A stretch of DNA of 64,000 nt, from NCBI GenBank assembly GCA_016720075.1, contig JADJXW010000001.1, positions 186,001-250,000 of the forward strand. Direction: 5' to 3'. Position numbers and translations under genes: made by a program. The notes under the pieces are model-generated. The model did no database searches, was not told the origin of the DNA, and saw only the letters and a program-made list of their open reading frames with translations. Shown here piece by piece: positions 34,902 through 43,582 of the stretch (within the stretch, counting starts at the first letter, position 1; every line of letters begins with the position of its first letter). Source of the stretch: Pseudomonadota bacterium (GTDB taxonomy: Bacteria; Pseudomonadota; Gammaproteobacteria; Steroidobacterales; Steroidobacteraceae).

Positions 34902-36095
34902 CTAGTTTCCTTTTATCCGTGCAGAGATAAGTTTGTATGCATCCCTGAACGGAATACCTTCCTTCAGCGCCAGCTCATACGCCTGATCTGCCGCATTTAT
35001 GCTTGGATTTACCTTCGCCTTGATCGCCGCCTCATCAAACACCACCTCCGCCAGCGCAGCAGCCATGATGTCCAGCGTCTGCCCGCAGATATCAATCCCC
35101 CGGAACAGCGGAAACTTCAGCAACTGCAGATCCCGCTGATACCCCGAAGGCAGCTTAGCAAAGATCCCCAGCGCCTCGGTCAGGCACCCATGCGCCGTCG
35201 CCGTCCGACCGCGCACCAGCTCAAACACATCCGGATTCCGCTTCTGCGGCATGATCGATGAGCCGGTCGTGAACGCATCCGGTAGCTTCACGAACCCGAA
35301 CTCGGCCGTATAGAACAGCATCAGGTCGCTGGCCACGCGGCCCAGGTCCTGCATGGTCATCACGATCTCGAACAGCAGGTGACTCTCGGCCTTGCCACGC
35401 GAGAGCTGCACCGCGGTCACGGGTACCTGCACGCTGGCGAAGCCCATCTCCTTGGCGGTGGCTTCGCGGTCCAGCTTCAGCGCGGGCGCGCCGTAGCCGG
35501 CGGCCGAGCCCAGCGGGCTCTTGTCGATGCGGCGCAGCGTGGCGCGCAGGCCGGCTGCGTCGTCGCGCAGTTCGTTGGCAAAGCCGCCTGCCCACAGCTT
35601 CACGGAGCTGGGCATGGCCTGCTGCATGTGGGTGTAGCCGGGCAGGGCGATGCTGCCCTGCTTGTCCACCACCGTATCGAGCGCGGCGACTACCTTGTCC
35701 ACGCCTTCGGCGAGCTGCGTGGCAGCATCCTTCAGGTACAGCCGCAGCGCGGTCAGCACCTGGTCATTGCGTGAACGTCCGAGGTGTACTCGGCCTCCCG
35801 CAGCCCCAATCTTGGCAGTCAGGTGCTTCTCCAGCGCCGTCTGCCCATCCTCATCCTGCAGCGTGATCTTCCACTTTCCCTTCGCGTGCTCGGCGCCGAC
35901 TTCCGTCAGCCCCTTCTCGATCGCCGCAAAGTCTTCCTGTGTGATCAGTCCACGCCCCGCCAGCATCCGCGCATGCGCGATCGACGCGCGCACGTCGTAC
36001 TGCACCAGCCGTTCATCAAGCTGGTGGTCTTCCCCCGCGGTGAACGCCAGTACGCGCTCGTCGAGGGGCGTGCCCTTGTCCCACAGGCGGCTCAT
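34902..36095 (-). CDS. argH: Argininosuccinate lyase
   Basis: A 397-residue enzyme that splits argininosuccinate into arginine and fumarate, the last step of arginine synthesis. Family blocks are clear: VHLGRSRNDQVLTALRLYLK, PGYTHMQQAMPSS, SPLGSAAGYGAP and the signature loop GSSIMPQKRNPDVFELVRGR. It is shorter than the usual 450-460 residues, mainly at the C-terminus, but nothing catalytic seems missing. It is the last gene of the operon; its ATG overlaps the argB stop (ATGA). The C-terminal end meets the low-GC island. Confidence 0.93.
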   Translation of the reverse strand: MSRLWDKGTPLDERVLAFTAGEDHQLDERLVQYDVRASIAHARMLAGRGLITQEDFAAIEKGLTEVGAEHAKGKWKITLQDEDGQTALEKHLTAKIGAAGGRVHLGRSRNDQVLTALRLYLKDAATQLAEGVDKVVAALDTVVDKQGSIALPGYTHMQQAMPSSVKLWAGGFANELRDDAAGLRATLRRIDKSPLGSAAGYGAPALKLDREATAKEMGFASVQVPVTAVQLSRGKAESHLLFEIVMTMQDLGRVASDLMLFYTAEFGFVKLPDAFTTGSSIMPQKRNPDVFELVRGRTATAHGCLTEALGIFAKLPSGYQRDLQLLKFPLFRGIDICGQTLDIMAAALAEVVFDEAAIKAKVNPSINAADQAYELALKEGIPFRDAYKLISARIKGN

Positions 36096-37027
36096 CAGGC
36101 TTTGCCGCCCTGTTGTTCGGCGGGGCTCAGCGCATTCACGTCGCTGACGATCAGCGTGCCCATGCCTTCGTTGGTGAACACCTCGGTCAGGATGCTGTCG
36201 GGTGCGTCATACGAGATGACATGCACGCGGTGCACGCCGCCGCGGATGGCTTCCTCGATGGCCTTGGCCTTGGGCAGCATGCCGTCCTTGATGGCGCCGC
36301 TGGCGCGCAGCTTGTCCAGACCCTTCAGGTCCGTGTACGAGATCACCGAGCCCGGGTCGGCCACGTTCTCCAGGATGCCCGGCGCGCCGGTGCACAGGAT
36401 CAGCTTCTCCGCACCCAGCGCGGCGCCGATGGCCGAGGCCACGGTGTCGGCATTGATGTTGAGCAGCTGGCCCTTGTCGTCGGCCGACAGGGGACTGACC
36501 ACCGGCATCAGGCCGTTGTCGAGCAGCTTCTTCAGCACCGAGTGGTCCACCAGGTCGATGTCGCCCACCAGGCCGAAGTCCACGACTTCGCCCTCGATGG
36601 TGACCGGGCCGCGCTTGTGCGCCTTGATGAGGCCGGCGTCCACGCCCGACACGCCCACGGCGTCCATGTCCATCTCGCGGCAGATGGCCAGCAGCTTCGT
36701 GTTGATGAGGCCGTTGAGCACCATCGAGGTGGTGTCGATGGCCTTTTCATCCGTGACGCGCCGGCCCTGCACCATGCGCGTGGGCACGCCCATGGCCTCG
36801 GTCACCTGCGTGAGCTGCGGGCCGCCGCCGTGCACCATCACCACCTTGATGCCCAGGTAGTGAAGGATGGCGATCTGCTCGATGAGCGCGCGCGTGGCGA
36901 CCGCGTCGCCGAACACGGCGCCGCCGGCCTTGATGACGAACGTCTTGCCCTTGTAGAGGCGGATGTACGGCGCGGCACTGCGCAGGGCGCGGATGGCGGC
37001 GGACTTCTCGGGGCTTTGCATGATCAT
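36095..37027 (-). CDS. argB: Acetylglutamate kinase
   Basis: A 310-residue amino-acid kinase phosphorylating N-acetylglutamate. Visible blocks: KTFVIKAGGAVF (phosphate-binding Lys), VVMVHGGGPQLTQV (the HGGG loop), LNINADTVASAIGAALGAEKLILCTGAPGIL and KDGMLPKAKAIEEAI. Unlike the Xanthomonas fusion of kinase and acetyltransferase there is no GNAT domain at the C-terminus, so this protein cannot itself make acetylglutamate. It starts at 37027 or 37021. It overlaps argH by one base at the ATGA junction and follows the carbamoyltransferase by 12 bases. Confidence 0.92.
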   Translation of the reverse strand: MIMQSPEKSAAIRALRSAAPYIRLYKGKTFVIKAGGAVFGDAVATRALIEQIAILHYLGIKVVMVHGGGPQLTQVTEAMGVPTRMVQGRRVTDEKAIDTTSMVLNGLINTKLLAICREMDMDAVGVSGVDAGLIKAHKRGPVTIEGEVVDFGLVGDIDLVDHSVLKKLLDNGLMPVVSPLSADDKGQLLNINADTVASAIGAALGAEKLILCTGAPGILENVADPGSVISYTDLKGLDKLRASGAIKDGMLPKAKAIEEAIRGGVHRVHVISYDAPDSILTEVFTNEGMGTLIVSDVNALSPAEQQGGKA

Positions 37028-37039
37028 CGGCTTTCTCTC

Positions 37040-38038
37040 TCAGCGGGCAAGTAAACGGTGCAGCACGGCCATCTGCGCCGGCATGCGGTTGTAGGCTTCG
37101 CGCAGCACGACGCTGCGCGGACCATCGAGCAGTGAATCGGCCACGACCACGTTGCGGCGGACCGGCAGGCAGTGCATGAAGCGCGCCTCGGGGCGGGCGT
37201 TGGCAAACCAGCTCTCGTCCACCTTCCAGTCCGAGAGCTGCCGGCGCAGCTCGCCGTCGGCCTTGGCGTCGCCGTAGTGGCGGGTGGAGCCCCATTCCTT
37301 GGCGTAGAGCACATGCGCGCCCTTCATGGCGGCGGCGCGGTCGGTGGTCTCGGTGAACGAGCCGCCCGACGCGGTCGCGAGCTTGCGGGCCTTGTCGGCC
37401 AGCGCTGCGGGGATCTCGAACCCTTCGGGACGTGCCACCACCACTTCCATGCCACGCTGCGCGGCCATCGTCATGGCGGCGGCGGGCACGGCCAGCGGCA
37501 GCGCGCGCGGGTGGTTCACCCAGGACAGCACGAACTTGCCGTTGCTGGGCACGTCGAGCTCGTCGAGCGTCTTCCAGTCCGCCAGCGCCTGGCAGGGGTG
37601 GTTCATCGCCGATTCCATGTTGATCAGCGGCTTGTCCACAAGCTGAGCGATCTGCTGGAACACCTTCTCGTTGAGGTCATCCTCCAGGTTCACGCCTTCG
37701 GCGAAGGCGCGCACGCCGAGCACGTCGGAGTACGACGCCAGCACCGGGATGCCTTCGCGGATGTGCTCGGCGCGGTCGCCGTTCATCACCGCGCCAAGGC
37801 GGGTCTCCAGGTTCCACGTGCCGGCGCCGGGCGTGATGACGAACGAGTTGCCGCCCAGTCGCGACATGCCGGCCTGGAATGAGGCCAGCGTGCGCAGGCT
37901 GGGGTTCATGAACAGCAGCCCCAGCACTTTGCCAGCTAGAGCCTGGGGTCGGGGCGACTGCTCGAGTCGCGTGGCGAGCGTGACAAGGTCCCTTACGGCA
38001 ACCGTGTCGAGCTCCGCCAGGTCAACGAAACGTTTCAT
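37040..38038 (-). CDS. argF': N-acyl-ornithine carbamoyltransferase (ArgF'-type)
   Basis: A 332-residue transcarbamylase. The carbamoyl-phosphate motif is MNPSLRTLASFQAGM, where ordinary ornithine enzymes have STRT. The rest follows the acetylornithine enzyme of Xanthomonas: TWNLETRLGAVMNGDRAEHI, LGVRAFAEGVNLEDD, PLINMESAMNHPCQALADW, FVLSWVNHPRALPLAVPAAA, FMHCLPVRRNVVVAD. The enzyme therefore probably carbamoylates N-acetyl- (or N-succinyl-) ornithine, giving acylcitrulline, which must later be deacylated. Which acyl group is used cannot be settled without an alignment of the specificity residue. Position between argD and argB fits this branch of the pathway. Confidence 0.85.
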   Translation of the reverse strand: MKRFVDLAELDTVAVRDLVTLATRLEQSPRPQALAGKVLGLLFMNPSLRTLASFQAGMSRLGGNSFVITPGAGTWNLETRLGAVMNGDRAEHIREGIPVLASYSDVLGVRAFAEGVNLEDDLNEKVFQQIAQLVDKPLINMESAMNHPCQALADWKTLDELDVPSNGKFVLSWVNHPRALPLAVPAAAMTMAAQRGMEVVVARPEGFEIPAALADKARKLATASGGSFTETTDRAAAMKGAHVLYAKEWGSTRHYGDAKADGELRRQLSDWKVDESWFANARPEARFMHCLPVRRNVVVADSLLDGPRSVVLREAYNRMPAQMAVLHRLLAR

Positions 38039-38057
38039 GTTGTTATCGAGAGGTGGA

Positions 38058-39245
38058 TCAGCCCAGCTGCTTGAGCGCAGCGGAGAGCAGGTCGACCTCG
38101 GCCTCCTTCAGGGTGAAAGGCGGGAGCAGGCGCAGGATGTTCGGATCCCCGCTGGTGCCCGCCAGGATGTTGTGTTTTTCGAGCAGGGCCTTCTGCATGT
38201 CTTTTGCCGGGCCCTTGGTGATGAGACCGGTGAGGAAGCCCGCGCCCTGGTGGCCGGTGATGGGGCCCACGATGCAGGTGCTGCGGATGTACGCGGCAAC
38301 CCGCCGCACATTGGCGAGAAGGTCCTCGTCTTCGATGGCGTCGATGGTGGCTTCGATGGCGGCCGCGGCCATGGGGCCCGCGCCGAAGGTGGTGCCCAGG
38401 GCATCCATCTTCACGGCATCCGCGGCCTTTTCCATCATCAAGAGGGCCGCGCAGGGGAAGCCGTTACCCAGCGCCTTGGCGCTGGTGATCATGTCGGGCA
38501 GCACGCCGTAGAGGTTCGCGGCGAAGGGCTGGCCGCAGCGGCCGAAGCCGCACTGCACTTCGTCGAAGATGAGGATGGCGCCGGTTTCATCGCAGCGCTT
38601 GCGCAGGGCCTTGAGGTAGTCGGCGCCCAGGTCGAACGCGCCGCCCACGCCCTGGATGGGTTCCACCACCACGGCGGCGGTCTTGTCCGTGATCTGCGCC
38701 AGCGCGCTGGCATCGCGGCGGGGCAGGAACTTCACGTCGAACGGCGTGCGCGGGAAGCCGTACCACTTCTTGGCGGCGCCCCAGGTGAGCGCGCCCGCGG
38801 CGGCGGTGCGGCCGTGGAAGCTCTGCTCCAGCGCGATGACTTCGGTGCGGCCGGGGTTCAGCGTGAACGCCATCTTGAGGGCGTTCTCGTTGGCCTCGGC
38901 GCCGCTGTTGATAAAGAACACGCTCTTCACCGGCAGCTTTGAGAACGCCACCAGCTTGCGCGCGGCGCGCAGGCGCACGTCCATGGGCACGGCGTTGCTC
39001 TGGAAGTTCATGTTCAGCGCCTGGTCGGCGACGGCCTTGCTCCATGAGGGATGGCCGTAGCCCAGCGCGGCCACGGCGTGGCCGCCATACAGGTCGAGCA
39101 CGCGGCGGCCATCCGACGTGTACAGCCACACGCCCTCACCGCGAACCACCGGCAGGTCGTACTGCGCGAACACGCGAGCGAGGGGATCTCCCTGCGCTCC
39201 GTGGGTGGGTTCGACGTTGATGGACTGGGCGTGTGCGGTGCTCAT
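38058..39245 (-). CDS. argD: Acetylornithine aminotransferase
   Basis: A 395-residue class III PLP aminotransferase. Motifs: LDLYGGHAVAALGYGHP, SVFFINSGAEANENALKMA, ALEQSFHGRT, VVVEPIQGVGG, AILIFDEVQCGFGRCG and the PLP lysine in MITSAKALGNGFP. It converts acylglutamate semialdehyde to acylornithine. The N-terminus (MSTAHAQSINVEPTHG) is a short extension. It lies 43 bases after argC and 19 bases before the carbamoyltransferase gene on the same strand. Gene order and enzyme class agree, so the assignment is firm, though it might also use succinylated substrates. Confidence 0.92.
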   Translation of the reverse strand: MSTAHAQSINVEPTHGAQGDPLARVFAQYDLPVVRGEGVWLYTSDGRRVLDLYGGHAVAALGYGHPSWSKAVADQALNMNFQSNAVPMDVRLRAARKLVAFSKLPVKSVFFINSGAEANENALKMAFTLNPGRTEVIALEQSFHGRTAAAGALTWGAAKKWYGFPRTPFDVKFLPRRDASALAQITDKTAAVVVEPIQGVGGAFDLGADYLKALRKRCDETGAILIFDEVQCGFGRCGQPFAANLYGVLPDMITSAKALGNGFPCAALLMMEKAADAVKMDALGTTFGAGPMAAAAIEATIDAIEDEDLLANVRRVAAYIRSTCIVGPITGHQGAGFLTGLITKGPAKDMQKALLEKHNILAGTSGDPNILRLLPPFTLKEAEVDLLSAALKQLG

Positions 39246-39288
39246 GGTGCTTACCTTGCGGTCAAGGCTCCTGTACGTGGGTGGTGAA

Positions 39289-40351
39289 TCAGGTCCAGCC
39301 GGCGGCTGGGGCGGTCAAGCCAGCGGTTTCGGGCAGTCCCTGCAGACGGTTCATCCACTGAACCGCGCCGCCGGCAGCGCCCTTGTTGAGGTTGTCGAGC
39401 ACGCTCATCACGGCGACGGTCTTGCCGTCGCTGGCGAGCGAGAGCCGGGCGTAGTTGCTGCCGGCGATTTCCTTCACGCGCGGCGCGGTGGCGCTGACGC
39501 TGACGAAGGGCGAGTGGGCGTAGAACTGCTTGAACTGTTCCAGCAGCTCGGCGGTGGAGGCGGGCTTCGCCAACACTGCCTGCACCGTCACGTGGATGCC
39601 ACGCGCGAAGGGGCCCGAATGCGGCACAAACGCGAAGTGTGCGTCCACGCCCGATGCGGCCTTCGCAACGGCTGCCACTTCCGGTGCATGTCTATGCGCC
39701 AGCGCGTTGTACGAATACAGGTCGCTGTGGCGCATCGGATGATGCGTGCCCTCGATGGGCTTGCGGCCAGCGCCGGTGCTGCCGGTCACGCCGCTCACGA
39801 AGAGGGTGGGCGTGGCGATGCCCAGCTTCAGCAGCGGCACCGAGGCCAGCAGGATGGCCGTGGCGAAGCAGCCCGGATGCCCGATGTGCGGCGTGGGCGC
39901 GGAGGCCAGGTGCTCCGGCACCGCGCAGGTGAACTGCGACAGCCGGCTCTGCGCGCCGTGGTCGTGCTTGTACACCGCGGCATACGCCGCATTGGTGGCG
40001 AAGCGGTAGTCGGCGGAGATGTCCACCACGGAAGGCTTCGTGCCCGCGGCTTCGGCCTTCGCCAGCAGCTTGTCGATCAGCGCCGCCGAGGCGCCATGCG
40101 GCGCGGCGGAGAAGATGGCGCTGCGCGGCAGCGACGCCACGAGCGCTTCGATCTGTTCGATCGACGAGAATACCGTGTCCGGATACACAGCCGACAGGTG
40201 CCCGAAGGCCTTGGCCACCGGACTCACCCGGCTGGCTGTCCGACAGGATGCCGGCAAGCTTCAGGTTCGGGTGACCCGCGATCAGGCGCAGCAGCTCACC
40301 GGCTACATAGCCGGTGCCGCCAAGAACGATGGTGGGAACAGTGGTGCTCAT
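39289..40351 (-). CDS. argC: N-acetyl-gamma-glutamyl-phosphate reductase (one frameshift)
   Basis: About 353 residues when one base is removed. The N-terminus is the NADP fold (PTIVLGGTGYVAGELLRLIAG) up to LSDSQPGE. The next frame then continues with PVAKAFGHLSAVYPDTVFSS and the whole catalytic part, including HIGHPGCFATAILL (active-site Cys), VSGVTGSTGAGRKP and HFAFVPHSGPFARG. The break is near 40223, where one extra base fits. Because argC is essential for arginine synthesis and every motif is intact, this is most probably a sequencing error. It begins 8 bases after the stop of the DUF1611-like gene. Confidence 0.88.
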
Positions 40352-40359
40352 CTCGTGCC

Positions 40360-41442
40360 TTAGTTCGCCACCGCGGGGAACTTGGCCGACAGGCCGATGT
40401 GCTCGATCAGCGCATCGCCCAGCGCAGCGCCATTGGTGATGGCGTTGAACGCCTTCACGCTCATCTGCTCCTGGATGATGTCCACGCCCACGCTGTTGTC
40501 AGTCGAGGGGCCGGTGACAGCCGCCGGCTCAATGCCGTACTTCTCGCGCAGGATCTTCACGCCGCCCCAGGCCGCAACCGGATCATTCGCCGACAGCACC
40601 ACGGCGGTCATGGCCTTGCGCACGTCCTCGCATTCGAGGATGGCGGCCACGCCATAGGTGCCGATCAGGCCATCGCCCAGCTCGAACACGATCGCGTCGG
40701 GCTTGCGAGCCGACAGTTCCGTGAGCATGGTGCGCGTCAGCGCGGGGCCGGTCTTCTCCGTGGTGGTGACCACGCCCAGATCGGTGAAGATCATCGTGTT
40801 GCGCGCGCCGGAATCCTCGAACGCGAGGATGTCCCTGCGCAGCGAAACGCCGGTGGCCTTGAACGCATCGACCACCATGCCCCGATGCCGCATGCGGGAA
40901 ATGATGGCCGCCGCCGCGGCCGTCTTGCCGGCTTCCATGCAGGTGCCGGCCAGCGCCACCACGGGCACGCCGTTGGTTTCGAGCGTGGCAGCGTAATCCA
41001 GCTTCGTCTTGCCCACGCGCGCCGGCACGCCGATGCGTTCGCCCAGGTAGGGGAACTGCAGCACGCCGCCCAGCACCTTGCAGTCGAAGGGCTTGCCGCG
41101 ATCGGGGTTGGCCGAGTCGCAGATGCCCAGCACGCCGCCGATGTTCAGCATCTGGATGATGTCGCCGGCCTTCACGCTCTTGGGCACATGGCCCGAGTAG
41201 CCGAAGAGGGCGCGGCGCGGGCCCAGGGCGCCAACGACCACGTCGCCCTTCACGACCTTGGCCATGCGACCGCTGGTCAGTTCCAGCGTGTTGTAGGTGG
41301 ACTTGTTCGTGAGCACTTCCACGACGATCGCCACGCCTTCCTCGGCGGGGATGTCGTCCGGGGAAATGCGCAGGTCGTGCTTCAGGTTCAGCGCCTGGGT
41401 CACGGAGCCGATCTTGTCCACCACCACCGATCTCATGGCCAT
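40360..41442 (-). CDS. DUF1611/DgcN-like P-loop protein inside the arginine operon
   Basis: A 360-residue cytoplasmic protein from the ATG at 41442, six bases after the argG stop and eight before argC. Residues 1 to about 155 form an N-domain (GVAIVVEVLTNKSTYNTLEL, RALFGYSGHVPKSVKAGDII, LNIGGVLGICDS). Residues about 160-360 form a P-loop domain of the BioD/DUF1611 kind: ALAGTCMEAGKTAAAAAI with the loop at 166-174, DAFKATGVSLRRDI, IVFELGDGLIGTYG and AVVLSANDPVAAWGG. DgcN, a D-glutamate N-acetyltransferase, belongs to the DUF1611 family as far as I recall. The operon shows no argA or argJ and its ArgB has no acetyltransferase domain, so this protein could supply N-acylglutamate. That is inference; a kinase or ligase role is also possible. 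Confidence 0.7.
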   Translation of the reverse strand: MAMRSVVVDKIGSVTQALNLKHDLRISPDDIPAEEGVAIVVEVLTNKSTYNTLELTSGRMAKVVKGDVVVGALGPRRALFGYSGHVPKSVKAGDIIQMLNIGGVLGICDSANPDRGKPFDCKVLGGVLQFPYLGERIGVPARVGKTKLDYAATLETNGVPVVALAGTCMEAGKTAAAAAIISRMRHRGMVVDAFKATGVSLRRDILAFEDSGARNTMIFTDLGVVTTTEKTGPALTRTMLTELSARKPDAIVFELGDGLIGTYGVAAILECEDVRKAMTAVVLSANDPVAAWGGVKILREKYGIEPAAVTGPSTDNSVGVDIIQEQMSVKAFNAITNGAALGDALIEHIGLSAKFPAVAN

Positions 41443-41447
41443 CTGTC

Positions 41448-42679
41448 TTACTTTCCTTTTTCGCGAGCTCGCCGGCGCGAGCGTGGAACATGCCGGTGAG
41501 AGCAACGATCTTCGAGAAGCCCAGCGCGTCGGTCGGCGTCCATTCGCCCACCGCCTCGCCATAGGCGCCCTTCGAAGCCTTCATCATGGAGTAGGGCGAT
41601 TCGACGCCTTCCACGAATACCGAACCGGGGCGCAGCAAAATATGCACGTCGCCCGACACGCGTTCCTGCGACGAGATGAGCAGTGCCTCGATGTCGCGGC
41701 AAACCGGATCGAGCAGCTGGCCTTCGTGCACCAGGTCGCCATAGGGGCCGGCCACCAGTTCCTTGATGCGCTGCTGGCGCGGGGTCATCACGAGCTTCTC
41801 GAGCTCGCGATGCGCGTTGAGCAGGATGTCGGCGGCGGGGGCTTCGAAGGCCACGCGGCCCTTGGTGCCGATGATGGTGTCGCCCAGGTGGATGCCACGG
41901 CCCACGCCGAACTTGGCGCCGATGGTTTCGAGGCGCTCGATCACTTCGACCGGCATCATCGCCTTGCCGTCGAGGCCGACGGGGCGGCCCTTCTGGAAGG
42001 TGATGGTGTGGTGCTGCGGAGCTGCCGGCTTGTCGAAGGCGTCCTTCGACAGCACCCACGCGGAATCCGGAATGCTGCCCTTGGAGGTGAGCGTTTCGGT
42101 CCCGCCAATAGTGACCCCCCACAGGCCGCGATTGATGGAATACGCGGCGCCATGCGGCGGCACCGGCAGCTTGCGCTCAACGAGGTAGTCCAGCTCTTCC
42201 TGCCGCTTGAACGCCTTGTCGCGCACGGGCGCGAAGATGGCCAGATCCGGCGCCAGCGTGCGCAGCGCCACTTCGAAGCGCACCTGGTCGTTGCCGGCCG
42301 CGGTGCAGCCGTGCGCGATCATGTCGGAGCCCAGCTCGCGGGCGACGCGCGCCATGGTCTGCGCCTGCATCACGCGCTCGGCGCCCACGCACAGCGGATA
42401 GAGATTGCCGCGCCGCACGTTGCCCATGATCAGGAACTGCAGCACCTGCTCGAAATACGCCGGCTTCGCGTCGATCTGGTGATGCGCGATGGCGCCCAGC
42501 GCCTTGCTGCGCTCGGCCAGCGTCTTGGCAGCGTCGGCGTCGATGCCGCCGGTGTCCACCGTTACGGTGATGACGGGGCGGCCGGTGTTTTCAGCCACCC
42601 ACGGCACGAGGAAGCTCGTGTCGAGGCCACCGGAATAGGCGAGAACGATGGGCGTTTTGCCCTGCGTAGAAGTAGTCAT
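41448..42679 (-). CDS. argG: Argininosuccinate synthase (frameshift at the last codons)
   Basis: About 410 residues joining citrulline and aspartate with ATP. Motifs: the PP-loop IVLAYSGGLDTSFLV (residues about 11-25), HGCTAAGNDQVRFE, PVPPHGAAYSINRGLWGVTI, SSQERVSGDVHILLRPG. In the given sequence the last stop is missed and the frame runs on through the next gene to 698 codons. Adding one A to the five-A run at 41457-41461 gives the natural end ELAKKGK and a TAA at 41448-41450, six bases before the next ATG. I therefore end the gene there. It starts 12 bases after the argR stop, so argR leads the operon. Confidence 0.9.
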
Positions 42680-42691
42680 GATTTTGCTTTC

Positions 42692-43144
42692 TTAGATGCG
42701 GAAGACGGCGCGCAGGTGGCTGAGCAGGCGCGTCTGCGCCTCGCCGTCCTGGGTCGCGATGAAGATGGTGTCGTCACCCGAGATGGTGCCGACGACTTCG
42801 GGCCACTCGGCCTTGTCGATGGCGACGGCAACGCTGCCGGCGGCGCCGACGGAAGTCTTGATGACGGTGAGCGAGGCGCCGGCCGTCTTGATCTCGCGGA
42901 CGAAGCGATCGACGGCGGCGAAGTTGCCCTGCGCCTGCGCCACCTCGGCGGCGGGGGGCAGGTAGCGGCCCTGGGCCTTGAGCACGCCGAGGTCGCGCAT
43001 GTCGCGGGATACAGAAGACTGCGTGACGTCGAAACCGTCCTGCTTGAGCAGGCCGACCAGATCGGACTGACGGCGAACCGCACCCGTGCGCAGGTGGCGC
43101 AGGATGGTGTTGCGGCGGTCGGATTGGTGGCGGTCGGTGTGCAT
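42692..43144 (-). CDS. argR: Arginine repressor ArgR
   Basis: A 150-residue repressor. The winged HTH fills residues about 8-70 (RNTILRHLRTGAVRRQSDLV, then DVTQSSVSRDMRDLGVLKAQG, with the SSVSRD recognition helix). The C-terminal oligomerisation and arginine-binding domain follows (TVIKTSVGAAGSVAVAIDKA, then EVVGTISGDDTIFIAT, with the GDDT arginine contacts). It is the first gene of the arginine operon and sits under two tandem ARG boxes that cover its own start codon and promoter, so it should control itself and all downstream genes in response to arginine. Confidence 0.94.
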   Translation of the reverse strand: MHTDRHQSDRRNTILRHLRTGAVRRQSDLVGLLKQDGFDVTQSSVSRDMRDLGVLKAQGRYLPPAAEVAQAQGNFAAVDRFVREIKTAGASLTVIKTSVGAAGSVAVAIDKAEWPEVVGTISGDDTIFIATQDGEAQTRLLSHLRAVFRI

Positions 43145-43155
43145 AAGAATTCAAA
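43138..43155 (-). promoter_or_regulatory. ARG box 1 (over the argR start codon)
   Basis: TGTGCATAAGAATTCAAA matches the ARG-box consensus TNTGAATWWWWATTCANA at nearly every fixed position. It includes the argR start codon (43142-43144). Its neighbour lies three bases away, the normal spacing for a hexamer-binding pair. Confidence 0.82.
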
Positions 43156-43183
43156 GTCTATGCATAAATATTTTGATATGCAA
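43155..43183 (-). promoter_or_regulatory. Promoter of the arginine operon
   Basis: Read on the minus strand, TTGCAT (43178-43183) and TAGACT (43155-43160) are separated by 17 bases. ARG box 2 fills most of this interval, so ArgR bound there would block RNA polymerase. Confidence 0.6.
43159..43176 (-). promoter_or_regulatory. ARG box 2
   Basis: TATGCATAAATATTTTGA matches the left half and the central A/T core of the ARG-box consensus and is weaker in the right half. It is separated from box 1 by three bases and lies inside the promoter. Confidence 0.75.
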
Positions 43184-43240
43184 GCGCTGGAGTGAGGTCG
43201 GGTGGGGCTTTCAGCATGAAACCGGAAGATATGCGAGTGG

Positions 43241-43271
43241 AAGTATTACTGGCTGGAGTTGTGTAATACTT
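43241..43271 (+). promoter_or_regulatory. Inverted repeat before vapB
   Basis: AAGTATTAC (43241-43249) and GTAATACTT (43263-43271) are a perfect 9-bp inverted repeat with a 13-base spacer, ending eight bases before the vapB ATG. AbrB-type VapB proteins repress their own operons through such repeats. Confidence 0.7.
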
Positions 43272-43279
43272 TCCATGCA

Positions 43280-43582
43280 ATGGCCTATACAGTCACAGTG
43301 AAAGGGCAGGTCACCATCCCCAAGAAGGTCCGGGATGCGCTGGGGCTGAAGCCCGGCGATCAGGTGGCCTTCGTAGTCGATGACCGGGGCGAGGTCCTGG
43401 TCAAGCGCGCGGGCGAGGCCGGCGCGGAACACAGCGAGCCGGATGCCTTCGATCGCTTCGTGGGGTCGTCCGACTACAAGTTTGGTGGCACCGCCGCCGC
43501 GATGAAGTTCCTCCGAGGCAAGGACTACGAGATCGAGACGGACATCGATCCTCCGTCCGATTTCCCCGATGCTCCTGGTTGA
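43280..43582 (+). CDS. vapB: VapB-type antitoxin (AbrB fold)
   Basis: A 100-residue antitoxin from the ATG at 43280. The AbrB/SpoVT domain covers residues 1-45 (MAYTVTVKGQVTIPKKVRDA, then LKPGDQVAFVVDDRGEVLVK). The C-terminal tail (FDRFVGSSDYKFGGTAAAMKFLRG) is the toxin-wrapping arm. A start at 43259 would fall inside the operator and is rejected. It overlaps the toxin gene by 14 bases. Unlike the orphan AbrB gene at 22.2 kb this one keeps its partner. Confidence 0.87.
   Translation: MAYTVTVKGQVTIPKKVRDALGLKPGDQVAFVVDDRGEVLVKRAGEAGAEHSEPDAFDRFVGSSDYKFGGTAAAMKFLRGKDYEIETDIDPPSDFPDAPG

Noticed and set aside
40583..42679. A 698-codon argG frame extending through the next gene
   Set aside because: After about codon 408 it is the out-of-frame shadow of the DUF1611-like gene; one lost A in a five-A run removes the natural argG stop.
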